Shown here: piece by piece, positions 52,483 to 61,446 of the stretch
Numbering within the stretch: the first letter of the stretch is position 1
Layout: each line of letters starts with the position of its first letter
Source: JBBQYA01 sp031412335
GTDB lineage: Bacteria; Bacteroidota; Bacteroidia; Sphingobacteriales; Sphingobacteriaceae
Length of the DNA stretch: 64,000 nucleotides
Direction of reading: 5' to 3'
Assembly (NCBI GenBank): GCA_031412335.1
Contig: JANOCT010000043.1
Coordinates: forward strand, 51,013-115,012
The notes under the pieces: model-generated
What the model was told of the DNA's origin: nothing
The model's input: only the letters and a program-made list of their open reading frames with translations
Database searches by the model: none
Program-made: the position numbers and the translations under genes

Positions 52483-53712
52483 CTAAATTGTTTCTTGTAC
52501 TAATATATCTTTTGCCATTTTCATTGGCACACTTATGTATTTTTTTTCTAAATAATTAAGTACCTTTTCTAATACCAAACGTGATTGCGGATCCAATTTT
52601 TCGATATCTTCAGCAAAAATTGAATCAATTGCTTGGTTCCTTATTTCCTTTATTTTTTCTGGAACAACTTTCATTGCAATTTCAACTTTTCGCTGTTTAA
52701 TTATCGATTTAAATTCTTCCATATTCTGCTGAATTATTTTTTCAGCATGCTCTAATTCATTATAGCGCTCCTTTAAATTCTTGTCCGCAGTTTCTTTAAT
52801 TTCTGTTAAGCTGATAAAATTAACAGGAAACTGAGTTAATACATCCGGATCGGTATCATTTGGTACAGCTAGATCTAATACAATTTTTTTATCTGTTTCT
52901 CCTGCAAGTAGATTTTTATATAAAACTGGGGTAATAATAGGTTCTGTAGCGCCAGTACATGTAATTATAACATCAAATCCTTGATTTCTTTCTTTCAATT
53001 TATCTAAAGAAAAAGCTTCACCTTTTAATTCCTGAGCAAGTAATGCTGCTTTTGCAAACGTACGATTGTAAATAGAAAAGTGACTGAAACCATGTTTTGA
53101 CAAATATTTAGCGAATAAATTATTGGTTTCTCCAGCACCAATTATTAAAATTCGTGCATCGGTCGGTATTTTATATGTTTTAAGTTTTCGGTAAGCGAGA
53201 GATACAACTGAAATCGGTTTTTCAGAAATTTTTGTATTGGTATAAACTTCTTTAGCCGTTTTTACTACCCTGTTCATCACAATCCGCAAAAAATCTCCAG
53301 TAAGACCAGCTTTATTTGCAAAATCATAAGCAGATCGGAGTTGTGCTAATATTTCTTTCTCGCCAACAACCAATGACTCTACCGAACAAGATACTTTTAG
53401 CAAATGATTAAGTGCATTGATATTCTCATAACATTGAGCACGTTCAACAAAAATTCCAAGTTCTGAAATGGTATTTTCTAAATTAATTTCTGAAAGTAAA
53501 GTATGAACAAAAATGTGATTAATCTCGAAAGAGGCAGTGAAAATAAATTCAACCCGATTACAAGTCGATAAATAAAATATCTCTTCCAGATTAAGATTGG
53601 CTTGTATTTTTTTTAGCCTTTCCTCAAGATGTTCTAATGGAATAACAAGTTGACCTATTTCTCTAAGATCGAAATGCTGATGTGTGAACGCTATAACTTT
53701 TAAATCTTTCAA
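52483..53712 (-). CDS. hemA: Glutamyl-tRNA reductase
   Basis: The 409-residue protein has the catalytic cysteine C51 in YLSTCNRVEFIF, the substrate-site segment SVESLVVGEKEILAQLRSAY, the NADPH-binding site RILIIGAGETNNLFAKYL and the C-terminal dimerisation helices. It reduces glutamyl-tRNA(Glu) to glutamate-1-semialdehyde, the committed step of the C5 haem pathway. It is the first gene of the operon hemA-hemCD-hemB-hemL-HK-RR-hemE. A near-consensus promoter lies just upstream. Confidence 0.97.
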   Translation of the reverse strand: MKDLKVIAFTHQHFDLREIGQLVIPLEHLEERLKKIQANLNLEEIFYLSTCNRVEFIFTASFEINHIFVHTLLSEINLENTISELGIFVERAQCYENINALNHLLKVSCSVESLVVGEKEILAQLRSAYDFANKAGLTGDFLRIVMNRVVKTAKEVYTNTKISEKPISVVSLAYRKLKTYKIPTDARILIIGAGETNNLFAKYLSKHGFSHFSIYNRTFAKAALLAQELKGEAFSLDKLKERNQGFDVIITCTGATEPIITPVLYKNLLAGETDKKIVLDLAVPNDTDPDVLTQFPVNFISLTEIKETADKNLKERYNELEHAEKIIQQNMEEFKSIIKQRKVEIAMKVVPEKIKEIRNQAIDSIFAEDIEKLDPQSRLVLEKVLNYLEKKYISVPMKMAKDILVQETI

Positions 53713-53730
53713 ATCTGCTTTTTAACTATA

Positions 53731-53738
53731 CAAAGATG
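53731..53738 (-). promoter_or_regulatory. Candidate -7 box of the haem operon
   Basis: On the minus strand CATCTTTG (one mismatch to TAnnTTTG) lies 18 bases before the hemA ATG. No proper -33 element is seen. Further upstream, AAGTTAACTT (53773-53782) is a perfect palindrome. Confidence 0.45.
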
Positions 53739-53851
53739 CTTTTTTGGCAACCGCCGAATGTCATAACTATGTAAGTTAACTTATTTAGAATTCGTATGAA
53801 TAAGATAAATTATTTATGTAACAAAAATATTATAAAAAATAATCTATTCAT

Positions 53852-53922
53852 TACTAAGTACTTAAATAATAAATTAGCAATATCTTGATTATTCTTAGTA
53901 CTATGTATAGCATATTACTAAG
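53852..53922. promoter_or_regulatory. Repeated TACTAAG/CTTAGTA sites, possible operator
   Basis: TACTAAG at 53852-53858, CTTAGTA at 53894-53900 and TACTAAG at 53916-53922. The last two form an inverted repeat with a 15-base spacer and end nine bases before the -7 box of the secreted-protein gene. They lie in the 303-base divergent region between hemA and that gene. Confidence 0.35.
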
Positions 53923-53931
53923 CGAAACATA

Positions 53932-53939
53932 TATCTTTG
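53932..53939 (+). promoter_or_regulatory. Bacteroidota-type -7 box for the small secreted repeat protein
   Basis: TATCTTTG is a perfect TAnnTTTG match, 76 bases upstream of ATG 54016. Confidence 0.6.
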
Positions 53940-54015
53940 TAATGTAATTCAAACCAGGCATGCAACCTAATCAACCAAGATGCTGTCTTATTATTAAACG
54001 CAAAAATTAAATATT

Positions 54016-54459
54016 ATGAAAATTTTAACCACTATCGTCCTAAGCATTGGTATTGTTGCAACAGCAAGTGTGTATACAAGCGTGCGAAATTTAGAAAAAG
54101 AAAATTCTGAAGTTGTCTTAAATGCTACAAATAATTTTGGAGTACCGGTCCTATTTGCTAATAATTATGAAAGTAAAATATCAAATACTAGCGTAAATAA
54201 ATCTGATTTAAATTTCGCTAACAATTTATCGTTTAATCCAAAAATTGAAATTAGCGAAATTGATTTTAAAAGTGGAGAAAACTTACTTATGCTTTATGTA
54301 AATCAAAACAATACGACTAAATCAATATCTGATAGTGATTTTGCGATAGGTGAAAACAATTTACTCGATTTGGTAAATGGTAAGTTTGTAGCTCCAGAAA
54401 TTACATTAAATGATTTTAATGTGGGAGAAAATTTATTGATGGAATTGACTGGGGAATAA
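54016..54459 (+). CDS. Small exported protein with three 25-residue repeats
   Basis: The 147-residue protein has an N-terminal hydrophobic segment (ILTTIVLSIGIVATASVYT), a signal peptide or anchor. The second half repeats a motif with a period of exactly 25 residues: DFKSGENLLML at 83, DFAIGENNLLDL at 108 and DFNVGENLLMEL at 133. I do not recognise the family or function. It is divergent from hemA, has its own promoter box, and is followed by ispG on the opposite strand. Its regulation may be linked to the inverted repeat upstream. Confidence 0.75.
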   Translation: MKILTTIVLSIGIVATASVYTSVRNLEKENSEVVLNATNNFGVPVLFANNYESKISNTSVNKSDLNFANNLSFNPKIEISEIDFKSGENLLMLYVNQNNTTKSISDSDFAIGENNLLDLVNGKFVAPEITLNDFNVGENLLMELTGE

Positions 54460-54550
54460 TTATTTGGAATGATTTGATTGTTTAATATTTATATTTTTTG
54501 AAAATAAATAATATTCAAATATTAAATTTAATTAGCGAAATATTATATAA

Positions 54551-56503
54551 TCATTCCATTACACTTACTAATTCAACCCAATTTCCATCTTCCTGAATTA
54601 ATTCAATAAGCTGATCAACTGCAGATTCACTATTAATATTTTTTCTTACCACTTCTTTTCCACGATACAAAGTGATTTTGCCAGGTCCGGTACCTACATA
54701 ACCATAATCTGCATCTGCCATTTCTCCTGGACCATTTACAATACAACCCATTATTCCGATTTTTATTCCTTTTAAATGATCTGTTCGGCTTCTTATTAGT
54801 TGAGTTGTTTCCATTAAATCAAATAATGTTCTTCCGCATGATGGGCAGGAAATATATTCAGTTTTAGATATTCTAGTTCTTGTTGCTTGTAAAATTCCAA
54901 AAATAGCAGAATTTAAGCTTTTTTGTATTTGTGATGGATTTTCAATCCATATTCCATCACCAAAACCATCTACTAATAAGGCTCCAATATCTGTCGAAGA
55001 ATGCAATAAAAATTCATCATCATTACGAATTTCTGTATATTCTTTCTTGAAAATTATCGGAAACTTAATCTCATTTTCAATTAATTGAATTACAATTCTT
55101 CGATAATCTGCAACGGTATTATGTTCAGAACCTTGGAGAATCAAAACTAAATTTTTGTTTTCTCTGCATTTATTTAATTCTTTTAAATTAAATTCATTTA
55201 TAGAAACGTTAATAAAATTTAAATGTTCATCTTTCTCACTATCAGATAAATAATCAGACAACTGCATAATTGGAAAACAGTTATTTTTGTTTTCTAATGC
55301 CAACCAGGTTTCATAATTAAAAACTTGCCTTAGATTTCCAGGGAAATTGAAAGAAGGAAGTTGATTATCCATAAAAGCGAAATCAGCCGCCATATCACTG
55401 ATATTATACTTATCTAAAAGTGCAGAGTATGTATAACCAACAGCATTTAATATAAAAGGATCTTTTAAATTTAAGGATTTCAAATTAGCAAAAACTACAG
55501 GTACAGCGTGCCCTCCAATGTTACTAACCGCGTTAGAAACTCTACGTTCATATATGTAGGGATGATAAACTTCAGGAAATTTTTCATCATCCTGTACTTC
55601 TATTACTTTCTTGTTTTCATATCTTTTGGCTAATGCAATTGCAACAGGAGCTTCCATTTCTGGCTCCTCAGTTAATGAAACTCTAATAGTATCACCTAGG
55701 CCATCTTCCAACAAAGTGCCGATACCTACAGCCGATTTTATTCGACCATCTTCTCCATCACCTGCTTCGGTAACACCTAAATGCAGAGGATAATTCATAT
55801 TTTCTGAAACCATTGTTTCTACCAAAAGCCGATACGCTTGTACCATAACTTGTGGGTTGCTGGCTTTCATAGAAATTACCAAATTATAGTAATTATTTTC
55901 TTCACAAATACGAATGAATTCCATGGCTGATTCAACCATTCCTTTTGGCGTATCGCCATAGTGGCTCATAATTCGATCGGACAATGAACCGTGATTCGTC
56001 CCTATTCGCATGGCAGTACCATATTCCTTGCAAATTTTTACAAGTGGAGTAAATCTTTTACGAATCCTTTCTAACTCATCGAAATACGATTTTTCAGAAT
56101 AATCTATTAGTTCAAATTTCTTTTTATCAGCATAATTTCCTGGATTAACCCGTACTTTTTCTACAATTCTTGCAGCAAGTTCAGCAGCATTAGGCGTAAA
56201 ATGAATGTCGGCTACTAATGGAACATTAAAACCTCTAACTAAAAGTTGCTTTTTTATCTCTGCTAAATTCTGAGCTTCTTTGATACTTGGCGCCGTAATT
56301 CTTACATATTCACATCCTGCTTCAACCATTCGTATCGTTTGTTCAACTGTACCAATCGTGTCCATTGTATCAGTTGTGGTCATAGATTGAATCCTAATTG
56401 GGTTGTTCCCTCCCATCGGAATATCGCCAATTGCAACCTCTCTGGTAACAAATCTTGAATAAGTTGATAATGAATTACAGAATTTACCTGGCAATTTTAG
56501 CAT
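54551..56503 (-). CDS. ispG: 4-hydroxy-3-methylbut-2-enyl diphosphate synthase, long form
   Basis: From ATG 56503 the protein is 650 residues, against about 370 in E. coli. It has the TIM-barrel N-terminal domain (VAIGDIPMGGNNPIRIQSMTTTDTMDT, RITAPSIKEA, PLVADIHF), then an inserted domain of about 270 residues, then the Fe-S domain with C553 and C556 in SCPSCGRTLFD and C587 in MGCIVNGPGEMADADYG, the ligands of a [4Fe-4S] cluster. It makes HMBPP in the MEP isoprenoid pathway. The long form is the one known in Bacteroidota, Chlamydiae and plants. Confidence 0.95.
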   Translation of the reverse strand: MLKLPGKFCNSLSTYSRFVTREVAIGDIPMGGNNPIRIQSMTTTDTMDTIGTVEQTIRMVEAGCEYVRITAPSIKEAQNLAEIKKQLLVRGFNVPLVADIHFTPNAAELAARIVEKVRVNPGNYADKKKFELIDYSEKSYFDELERIRKRFTPLVKICKEYGTAMRIGTNHGSLSDRIMSHYGDTPKGMVESAMEFIRICEENNYYNLVISMKASNPQVMVQAYRLLVETMVSENMNYPLHLGVTEAGDGEDGRIKSAVGIGTLLEDGLGDTIRVSLTEEPEMEAPVAIALAKRYENKKVIEVQDDEKFPEVYHPYIYERRVSNAVSNIGGHAVPVVFANLKSLNLKDPFILNAVGYTYSALLDKYNISDMAADFAFMDNQLPSFNFPGNLRQVFNYETWLALENKNNCFPIMQLSDYLSDSEKDEHLNFINVSINEFNLKELNKCRENKNLVLILQGSEHNTVADYRRIVIQLIENEIKFPIIFKKEYTEIRNDDEFLLHSSTDIGALLVDGFGDGIWIENPSQIQKSLNSAIFGILQATRTRISKTEYISCPSCGRTLFDLMETTQLIRSRTDHLKGIKIGIMGCIVNGPGEMADADYGYVGTGPGKITLYRGKEVVRKNINSESAVDQLIELIQEDGNWVELVSVME

Positions 56504-56572
56504 GTATTTGTACTTTACTTTTATAAACAAAAATAAGAATTTATAATACCTTTATCCTAAACCTTATTATTT

Positions 56573-57217
56573 ATGAAAAGTTCTCAATTACCTATTTTCA
56601 TTTTTATGAGTTTCCTATCTTCTTTTTGCTTTGCTCAGCAACTTCCAAAACCAATCAGAAATACCTTTAAATTAGGAACGGGATTTGAAAATGTTGATTT
56701 TGCTTTAAGGGACTACAGACCGGGTAAATTCTTAAGTAGTAGAAATGATGATTACTATAAAAATGTAAGGTCTAAACATCTATTCTTAAAATATGAATAT
56801 AATTTAAATAAACATGTATTGGTTGGGGCAAATTTTGCTTTAGCGCAAGGCTCAATGGACAATTATTTGTATGAATGGGTACAGTTAAATGATAGCATTG
56901 GAACTTATGTATCAACCAAACAATATGAATTTAGATTTACGAATGTAAGTTTAAATGGTAGAATAAATTTTTCGACTGGAGGCGAAAAATTTGCTGGATA
57001 CGCAGGGTTAGGAGCCGGAATCAGACGTTCATTTCACACCTATGATTATCCTGGCATTTCTCGTTATGACTACAGAACAGATAAAGATGGATTTCCGGTA
57101 GGTTTTGAAATAACAATGGGAATTCAAGCGGCGCTCGTTGAAAATTTAGGATTATATTCTGAAGTCGGTTTGGCCAAATCCTATTTCCAATTTGGAGTTT
57201 ATTATAAATTTAAATAG
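56573..57217 (+). CDS. Outer-membrane beta-barrel protein, family unknown
   Basis: The 214-residue protein has a signal peptide (LPIFIFMSFLSSFCFAQ) and about eight amphipathic strands: NTFKLGTGFENVDFAL, HVLVGANFALAQGSM, FAGYAGLGAGIRRSF and the terminal SYFQFGVYYKFK. This resembles OmpA/OmpW-like barrels of the beta-barrel type common in Bacteroidota. It is divergent from ispG, with 69 bases between the starts. The cargo or ligand is unknown. Confidence 0.75.
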   Translation: MKSSQLPIFIFMSFLSSFCFAQQLPKPIRNTFKLGTGFENVDFALRDYRPGKFLSSRNDDYYKNVRSKHLFLKYEYNLNKHVLVGANFALAQGSMDNYLYEWVQLNDSIGTYVSTKQYEFRFTNVSLNGRINFSTGGEKFAGYAGLGAGIRRSFHTYDYPGISRYDYRTDKDGFPVGFEITMGIQAALVENLGLYSEVGLAKSYFQFGVYYKFK

Positions 57218-57349
57218 GACAAATAACTCATTGAGGTTATATTAATTATATTTCTATCCAGTATAGAATTTTGCTTATATTTTATTTTCACTTTTCATTT
57301 TGTTAATCAATTGACAAACAAAGTGTTTAAAATTATTTTGGGCTTACCT

Positions 57350-57466
57350 TGTCTCGTAATTTCTGACGAGTCGAGGTCAGGCTATCCGCTTTTTTGCCAT
57401 TCTGAGAGTAACGAAGAATTTTTATTTAATTGCTTTTTAAAGGATCTCGTCAGCAATGACTAGACC
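57350..57466. repeat. 117-bp MITE-like element, second copy
   Basis: The left end (57350-57370, tgtctcgtaatttctgacga...) pairs with the reverse complement of the right end (57446-57466) with about four mismatches. The interior contains gcttttttgccattctgaga and acgaagaat, matching the element at 20346-20467 in reverse orientation. Flanks (ttttgggctta on the left, ccaaagcactccg on the right) are shared with the copy near 15.2 kb. It fills the 364-base gap between two genes; nothing else is seen there. Confidence 0.75.
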
Positions 57467-57581
57467 GCCGATATCCCTAGTCCAAAGCACTCCGGTTTTA
57501 GGTTATTGTTAATTAATTTATACCGTAGAACGTGTTAAATTTTAATTCTACCAATTTTTCTAAAATCGCTAAAAAGTTTTA

Positions 57582-58523
57582 TCAATATCTACTAACACTA
57601 ATACTTGAAACACCGCTCGAAAGAGTAATAATTATCTTATTTGAAGAAGTAGAAAAGTTTTCGGTTTGATATAAATCATCACTAATTTTTACAAAATCCT
57701 CAAAATCAGTACTTGATAAGCCTGTTTCGGTTGTAATCTGGCAAGCCGCGCTTCTAGGAATATCGATATCAATCGACGACGCTCCGGCCTCAATTACCAC
57801 TTCTTGGTTTTTAGATTTATCACCAAGTTTTAAATCAAGGCTTGCTGCACCTGCTTCTACTGATAATTTTTTAATCAAATAATCACTTAGGTCAATATCT
57901 GCTGAACCAGCGCCAAACTCAAAATCCATTTGCCATTCTGGTTTAGTATTCAACATCATGGTAACTTCATTTTTAAATTTACCATTAAAAGATATATCTT
58001 GATCAGCTAATTTCAAGGTGATTTCCTGATCTTTTCCATTGTTTATTCTTTCCATGATATATTCGCCATTGGAAAGATTTGCTTTTGCTTCAAAAAGTTT
58101 GCTAGTTGGTTGTTTTAAATCAAAAGAGCCTGCAGCACCTTGAAAATTCAATTTAGCAGAAGTTACTCCCGAATCCATTTCTTGGAAAAAATTTTGGTTG
58201 TTTACTTCTTTTTTATCTTTTTTATTAAATATCCCTCTTTCTTCATCATTATAATTAAAAGAATTATCAGATTGTGGTTGGAAACTCACACTCGTGAAAA
58301 CAAATACAAAAAACCCAAGCAAAAACACTAAACCTAAAATTAAACCAACTTTTGCTGTAGAATCTCTCTTAACTAAAGAATTGATTCCAACAAAAATTAA
58401 AATCAGTGGCCAAAATTGCCAGATTGAATCCCAGTTAATTGATATATAATTAAAATTTTGTAAGGCAAATAGGGTTCCTAAAACGATTAGCAATAATCCC
58501 CAAAAAATATTCTTGTAGTTCAT
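57582..58523 (-). CDS. LiaF-like membrane protein (LiaI/LiaF-type spans plus beta-rich external domain)
   Basis: The 313-residue protein starts with membrane spans IFWGLLLIVLGTLFAL, WPLILIFVGI and VGLILGLVFLLGFFVFVFT. The external C-terminal region has repeated beta-strand units such as DFEFGAGSADIDLS, LSVEAGAASLDLKLG and VVIEAGASSIDIDIP, the toast-rack type of fold. Family knowledge: LiaF-like proteins act with PspC or LiaRS in sensing cell-envelope stress. The PspC-domain gene 26 bases upstream on the same strand supports this. Confidence 0.85.
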   Translation of the reverse strand: MNYKNIFWGLLLIVLGTLFALQNFNYISINWDSIWQFWPLILIFVGINSLVKRDSTAKVGLILGLVFLLGFFVFVFTSVSFQPQSDNSFNYNDEERGIFNKKDKKEVNNQNFFQEMDSGVTSAKLNFQGAAGSFDLKQPTSKLFEAKANLSNGEYIMERINNGKDQEITLKLADQDISFNGKFKNEVTMMLNTKPEWQMDFEFGAGSADIDLSDYLIKKLSVEAGAASLDLKLGDKSKNQEVVIEAGASSIDIDIPRSAACQITTETGLSSTDFEDFVKISDDLYQTENFSTSSNKIIITLSSGVSSISVSRY

Positions 58524-58549
58524 TTTGTGTTTAATTTTGATGTTGAAAA

Positions 58550-59107
58550 TTATTCTGGTTTTGTTGAATCGTAGTTTTGTCCTGTTGGATTTTCATTTTC
58601 ATCCGAAAATTCAGATTTTTTTGTGCCTGTATTTTGGTATGGTGGAATATCTGAATTATTTGTCCGATAATCTGTTTCTTTATTATTTTTCTTTTTAGCA
58701 ACTCCAAACAATAATAAAATTCCGATTACAATTAGAATTATTGGCCAAAGCTTTTCAATTCTAAGACCTGGAACAAAATTATTAATCAAAAATATACTAC
58801 CAATAAGTATCAAAACTGCGCCACCTATGTAGCCTTCTTCTTCTTTTTTCTTTGTTTTCATTTGGTTTGAATCATTTACAAGGTAAGGGTTATCATTTAT
58901 TAATTGACCATTTGCCATAAGTTCTTGTTTTTCAGGCAATACAATCCACAATATGATATAGATTAATAGACCAGAACCTCCTAAAAAAAATGCTAATAGA
59001 CACCCAACCCTAACCAGAGTTGTGTCTAAGTCAAAATATTCAGCAATACCAGCAGCTACACCACCTAATATGCTTTGACTTTTATTACGATAAAGTTTTT
59101 TTGTCAT
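58550..59107 (-). CDS. PspC domain membrane protein
   Basis: The 185-residue protein has an N-terminal PspC domain (KKLYRNKSQSILGGVAAGIAEYFDLDTTLVRVGCLLAFFLGGSG) with its membrane span (LLIYIILWIVLP), then a second pair of spans (GGAVLILIGSIFLINNF and WPIILIVIGILLLFGV) of the LiaI/LiaF type. The C-terminus is polar and disordered. PspC proteins take part in envelope-stress responses. It is cotranscribed with the LiaF-like gene downstream. A -7 box overlaps the stop codon of the upstream SDR gene. Confidence 0.92.
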   Translation of the reverse strand: MTKKLYRNKSQSILGGVAAGIAEYFDLDTTLVRVGCLLAFFLGGSGLLIYIILWIVLPEKQELMANGQLINDNPYLVNDSNQMKTKKKEEEGYIGGAVLILIGSIFLINNFVPGLRIEKLWPIILIVIGILLLFGVAKKKNNKETDYRTNNSDIPPYQNTGTKKSEFSDENENPTGQNYDSTKPE

Positions 59108-59156
59108 GATATTTTACGTTTTTTAACTATTAAAAATATAAATTGGATTTACAAAC

Positions 59157-59858
59157 TCAAAGATAACTGCTTTTTGGTGTAATAATAATTTCGTCTAAAG
59201 TTGCAGAAGCGGATAAACCAAGGGCGGTAACTACCAATTCTGCCACATCTTCAGGTTGAACAAAATTTGATTTTGGCAAATGAGTCCCAATCCACGATTC
59301 GGTAAAAGTAGCACCCGGCAAAATACTGCTTACTCTAATTTGATAATGTTTTAACTCGTCACGCAATGACCGAGACAAACCTAAAAGTGCAGCTTTGGTA
59401 ATAGAATAACTGGCTGCCATTGGCTCATTTATATTAGAAGCTATAGAACAAATATTAAAAATATAACCACTATTCTGGTGTATCATACCTTTTGAGAAAA
59501 AAACGGAAAGGTAGTATGCAGCATACACATTGGTTTCCATCATTTTTTCTAATTGCCCACCTTTATCGTCCAATAATTTGCCCGGCTGATATAAACCTAC
59601 ACAATTCACTAACACATCTATGATCCCAAACTTGTCTTTTACTTTATTGGCAAAAGCAAGAACTTCCATTCTAATTGCGCAATCAGTTTTAATATAAACT
59701 ATGCTTATCTGTTTATTAATTGATAATAATTCGACCGCAAACTCTTTCAAATCCTGATCATTGCGGCTACATATAGCTAAATCATACCCTTGTTTTGCTA
59801 ATGCAATTGCAATTGCACGGCCTATACCTTTAGTTGCTCCTGTTATTAATGCTTTCAT
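59157..59858 (-). CDS. Short-chain dehydrogenase/reductase
   Basis: From ATG 59858 the protein is 233 residues; a longer frame would add 12 hydrophobic residues before the nucleotide site. It has the TGATKGIG (GxxxGxG) cofactor motif, NCVGLYQPG (NNAG-like), the catalytic serine in ICSIASN and YSITK (YxxxK). It is a classical SDR acting with NAD(P)H; the substrate is unknown, with 3-oxoacyl-ACP or sepiapterin reductase-like enzymes as nearest relatives. It precedes the PspC gene by 49 bases, but that gene has its own promoter box. Confidence 0.92.
   Translation of the reverse strand: MKALITGATKGIGRAIAIALAKQGYDLAICSRNDQDLKEFAVELLSINKQISIVYIKTDCAIRMEVLAFANKVKDKFGIIDVLVNCVGLYQPGKLLDDKGGQLEKMMETNVYAAYYLSVFFSKGMIHQNSGYIFNICSIASNINEPMAASYSITKAALLGLSRSLRDELKHYQIRVSSILPGATFTESWIGTHLPKSNFVQPEDVAELVVTALGLSASATLDEIIITPKSSYL
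59158..59165 (-). promoter_or_regulatory. Bacteroidota-type -7 box for the PspC/LiaF-like pair
   Basis: On the minus strand TATCTTTG is a perfect TAnnTTTG match. It overlaps the last codon and stop of the SDR gene and lies 50 bases upstream of the PspC ATG. Confidence 0.55.
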
Positions 59859-59952
59859 AAAGTAAAAGCTAAATTGGTATAAAATTCTTAACAATTATAA
59901 TTAAATACGTTAGAAAACATGAGCTTGAAATAATACTTGCAAACCATTCAAT

Positions 59953-59989
59953 AAAAAACCCGCCTCGTATTTTACTACCAGACGGGTTT
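59953..59989 (-). terminator. Rho-independent terminator of the T9SS cargo gene
   Basis: On the minus strand AAACCCG and CGGGTTT form the stem base, with a 20-base loop that can pair further, followed by TTTATT. It begins 20 bases after the stop at 60010. Confidence 0.75.
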
Positions 59990-60009
59990 ATAAGCAATTA
60001 ATACTAAAT

Positions 60010-61428
60010 TTATTCTACTATCAATTTTTCTCTTGCTATTCCTTTGTCTGTAGCAATGGAAACTAAATATATGCCTTTGCTAAGTTTTGAAACATCAATA
60101 GCTTGTTGCAAATTATCTACTTGGCTATAAACTTTTTGCCCGATTGAATTGTACATTTCTAACTTTTTAATTTGAACCTGATCGTTGACTTTTATAGAAA
60201 AAGAATTGCTAGTAGGATTTGGATATAACGTAAAAGCTGAATTTGATGAAAGTGTATTAATTCTGGAGGTACCAAAATCTATTGAGGCAATATTTGACAC
60301 TGGTGTACCATTTATACTTGAAAAACCTCCAGCTATGATTAGTTTACCATTGTATTCTGCTAACGCTAAAGCTGTTCCATAACCACTATTATTTTGAAGC
60401 TGCAATGGAACTGAATACCACTGCTGCCCATCCCATTTTGCTGTCCTTGTTACAGGAATGCCACCAGCTGTATTTATTTGTCCTATGACATATAATTCAG
60501 AATTATATTCCATCATATCAAAAACAACTGACGGGAGTGTACCACCGCTCATAGAATAATATTGATTGTTATTAGTATAAAAAATATTATTTTCTATGTT
60601 TCCTGCCTGAGCTGAGAAGTAGCCACCTACATACAAACTATTTTGAAAATTCTCAAAAGTATTTATATATCCATCCCCGCCAATTCCTGGACCTACCGTA
60701 ACCCATTGATTATTTACTAATTTTAGAATAGGTTCTTCAGCTAACTCTGGACTGCAATTCATATTACCTGCTAAATGTAAATCTCCATTATTATGAATTA
60801 TTGCTCCTGCATAAGTAAAATCACAAGCAATTGGGAAATTATACGAAATATCTGTCCACGTTTGACCATCCCACTTGGCTATTCCTCTACTTGCAACAGT
60901 TCCCAATGAATCATAATCACCTACAAAATAAAGTGTATCATTACATACTTCCATTGAATTTCCACTTCCCCAAGCTCCTAAATTGTCAGGTTTTAGCAGG
61001 CCTCCAACATTATTCCATTCCACTCCGTTCCAACGCGCTATCCCAACCATATCTTTATCTCCACATTTGTAAAATGCACCTGCAATATAAATCTCATTTT
61101 TATACCGAACTACGTCATACACCGTTTGTATCGCATCAGACCATGTAAATTCACGTATTCCAGAACCAAGGCTGTCCCAAGTTTGCCCATCCCAAACCGC
61201 GGTTCCATAGCATTTTTTACCTCCTATAGACACAAAAGAACCAACTGCATACAATTTATTATCAATCGTATCTGTATACAATTTTCGAATATCTCCTATT
61301 GGATTAGGAACCGGATTAGTTCCTGATCCCAAAGGAGAAATAATAGGAAATTGAGCATGTACATTATTACTTAAAAAGAAAATTTGTAAACCTAAAATTA
61401 TACTTATTTTTAATGTTGGATTTTTCAT
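60010..61428 (-). CDS. T9SS cargo with beta-propeller-like repeats and type A sorting domain
   Basis: The 472-residue protein has a signal peptide (ISIILGLQIFFLSNNVHAQ), then about six repeats of the form AVWDGQTWDSLGSGI / ARWNGVEWNNVGG / AKWDGQTWTDIS, each with a YxxGxF strand. These form a probable beta-propeller on the cell surface. The last about 80 residues are a T9SS type A sorting domain: FTLYPNPTSNSFSIKVND, KKLEMYNSIGQKVYSQ and LSKGIYLVSIATDKGIAREKLIVE. The ligand is unknown. It lies 18 bases after another T9SS cargo gene on the same strand, so they are probably cotranscribed. Confidence 0.88.
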   Translation of the reverse strand: MKNPTLKISIILGLQIFFLSNNVHAQFPIISPLGSGTNPVPNPIGDIRKLYTDTIDNKLYAVGSFVSIGGKKCYGTAVWDGQTWDSLGSGIREFTWSDAIQTVYDVVRYKNEIYIAGAFYKCGDKDMVGIARWNGVEWNNVGGLLKPDNLGAWGSGNSMEVCNDTLYFVGDYDSLGTVASRGIAKWDGQTWTDISYNFPIACDFTYAGAIIHNNGDLHLAGNMNCSPELAEEPILKLVNNQWVTVGPGIGGDGYINTFENFQNSLYVGGYFSAQAGNIENNIFYTNNNQYYSMSGGTLPSVVFDMMEYNSELYVIGQINTAGGIPVTRTAKWDGQQWYSVPLQLQNNSGYGTALALAEYNGKLIIAGGFSSINGTPVSNIASIDFGTSRINTLSSNSAFTLYPNPTSNSFSIKVNDQVQIKKLEMYNSIGQKVYSQVDNLQQAIDVSKLSKGIYLVSIATDKGIAREKLIVE

Positions 61429-61446
61429 TTTATAAGGTTATTAAAA

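Noticed and set aside
57582..59107. A full LiaFSR or Psp operon
   Set aside because: Only the PspC and LiaF-like membrane proteins are present; no PspA, PspF, LiaS or LiaR gene is adjacent.
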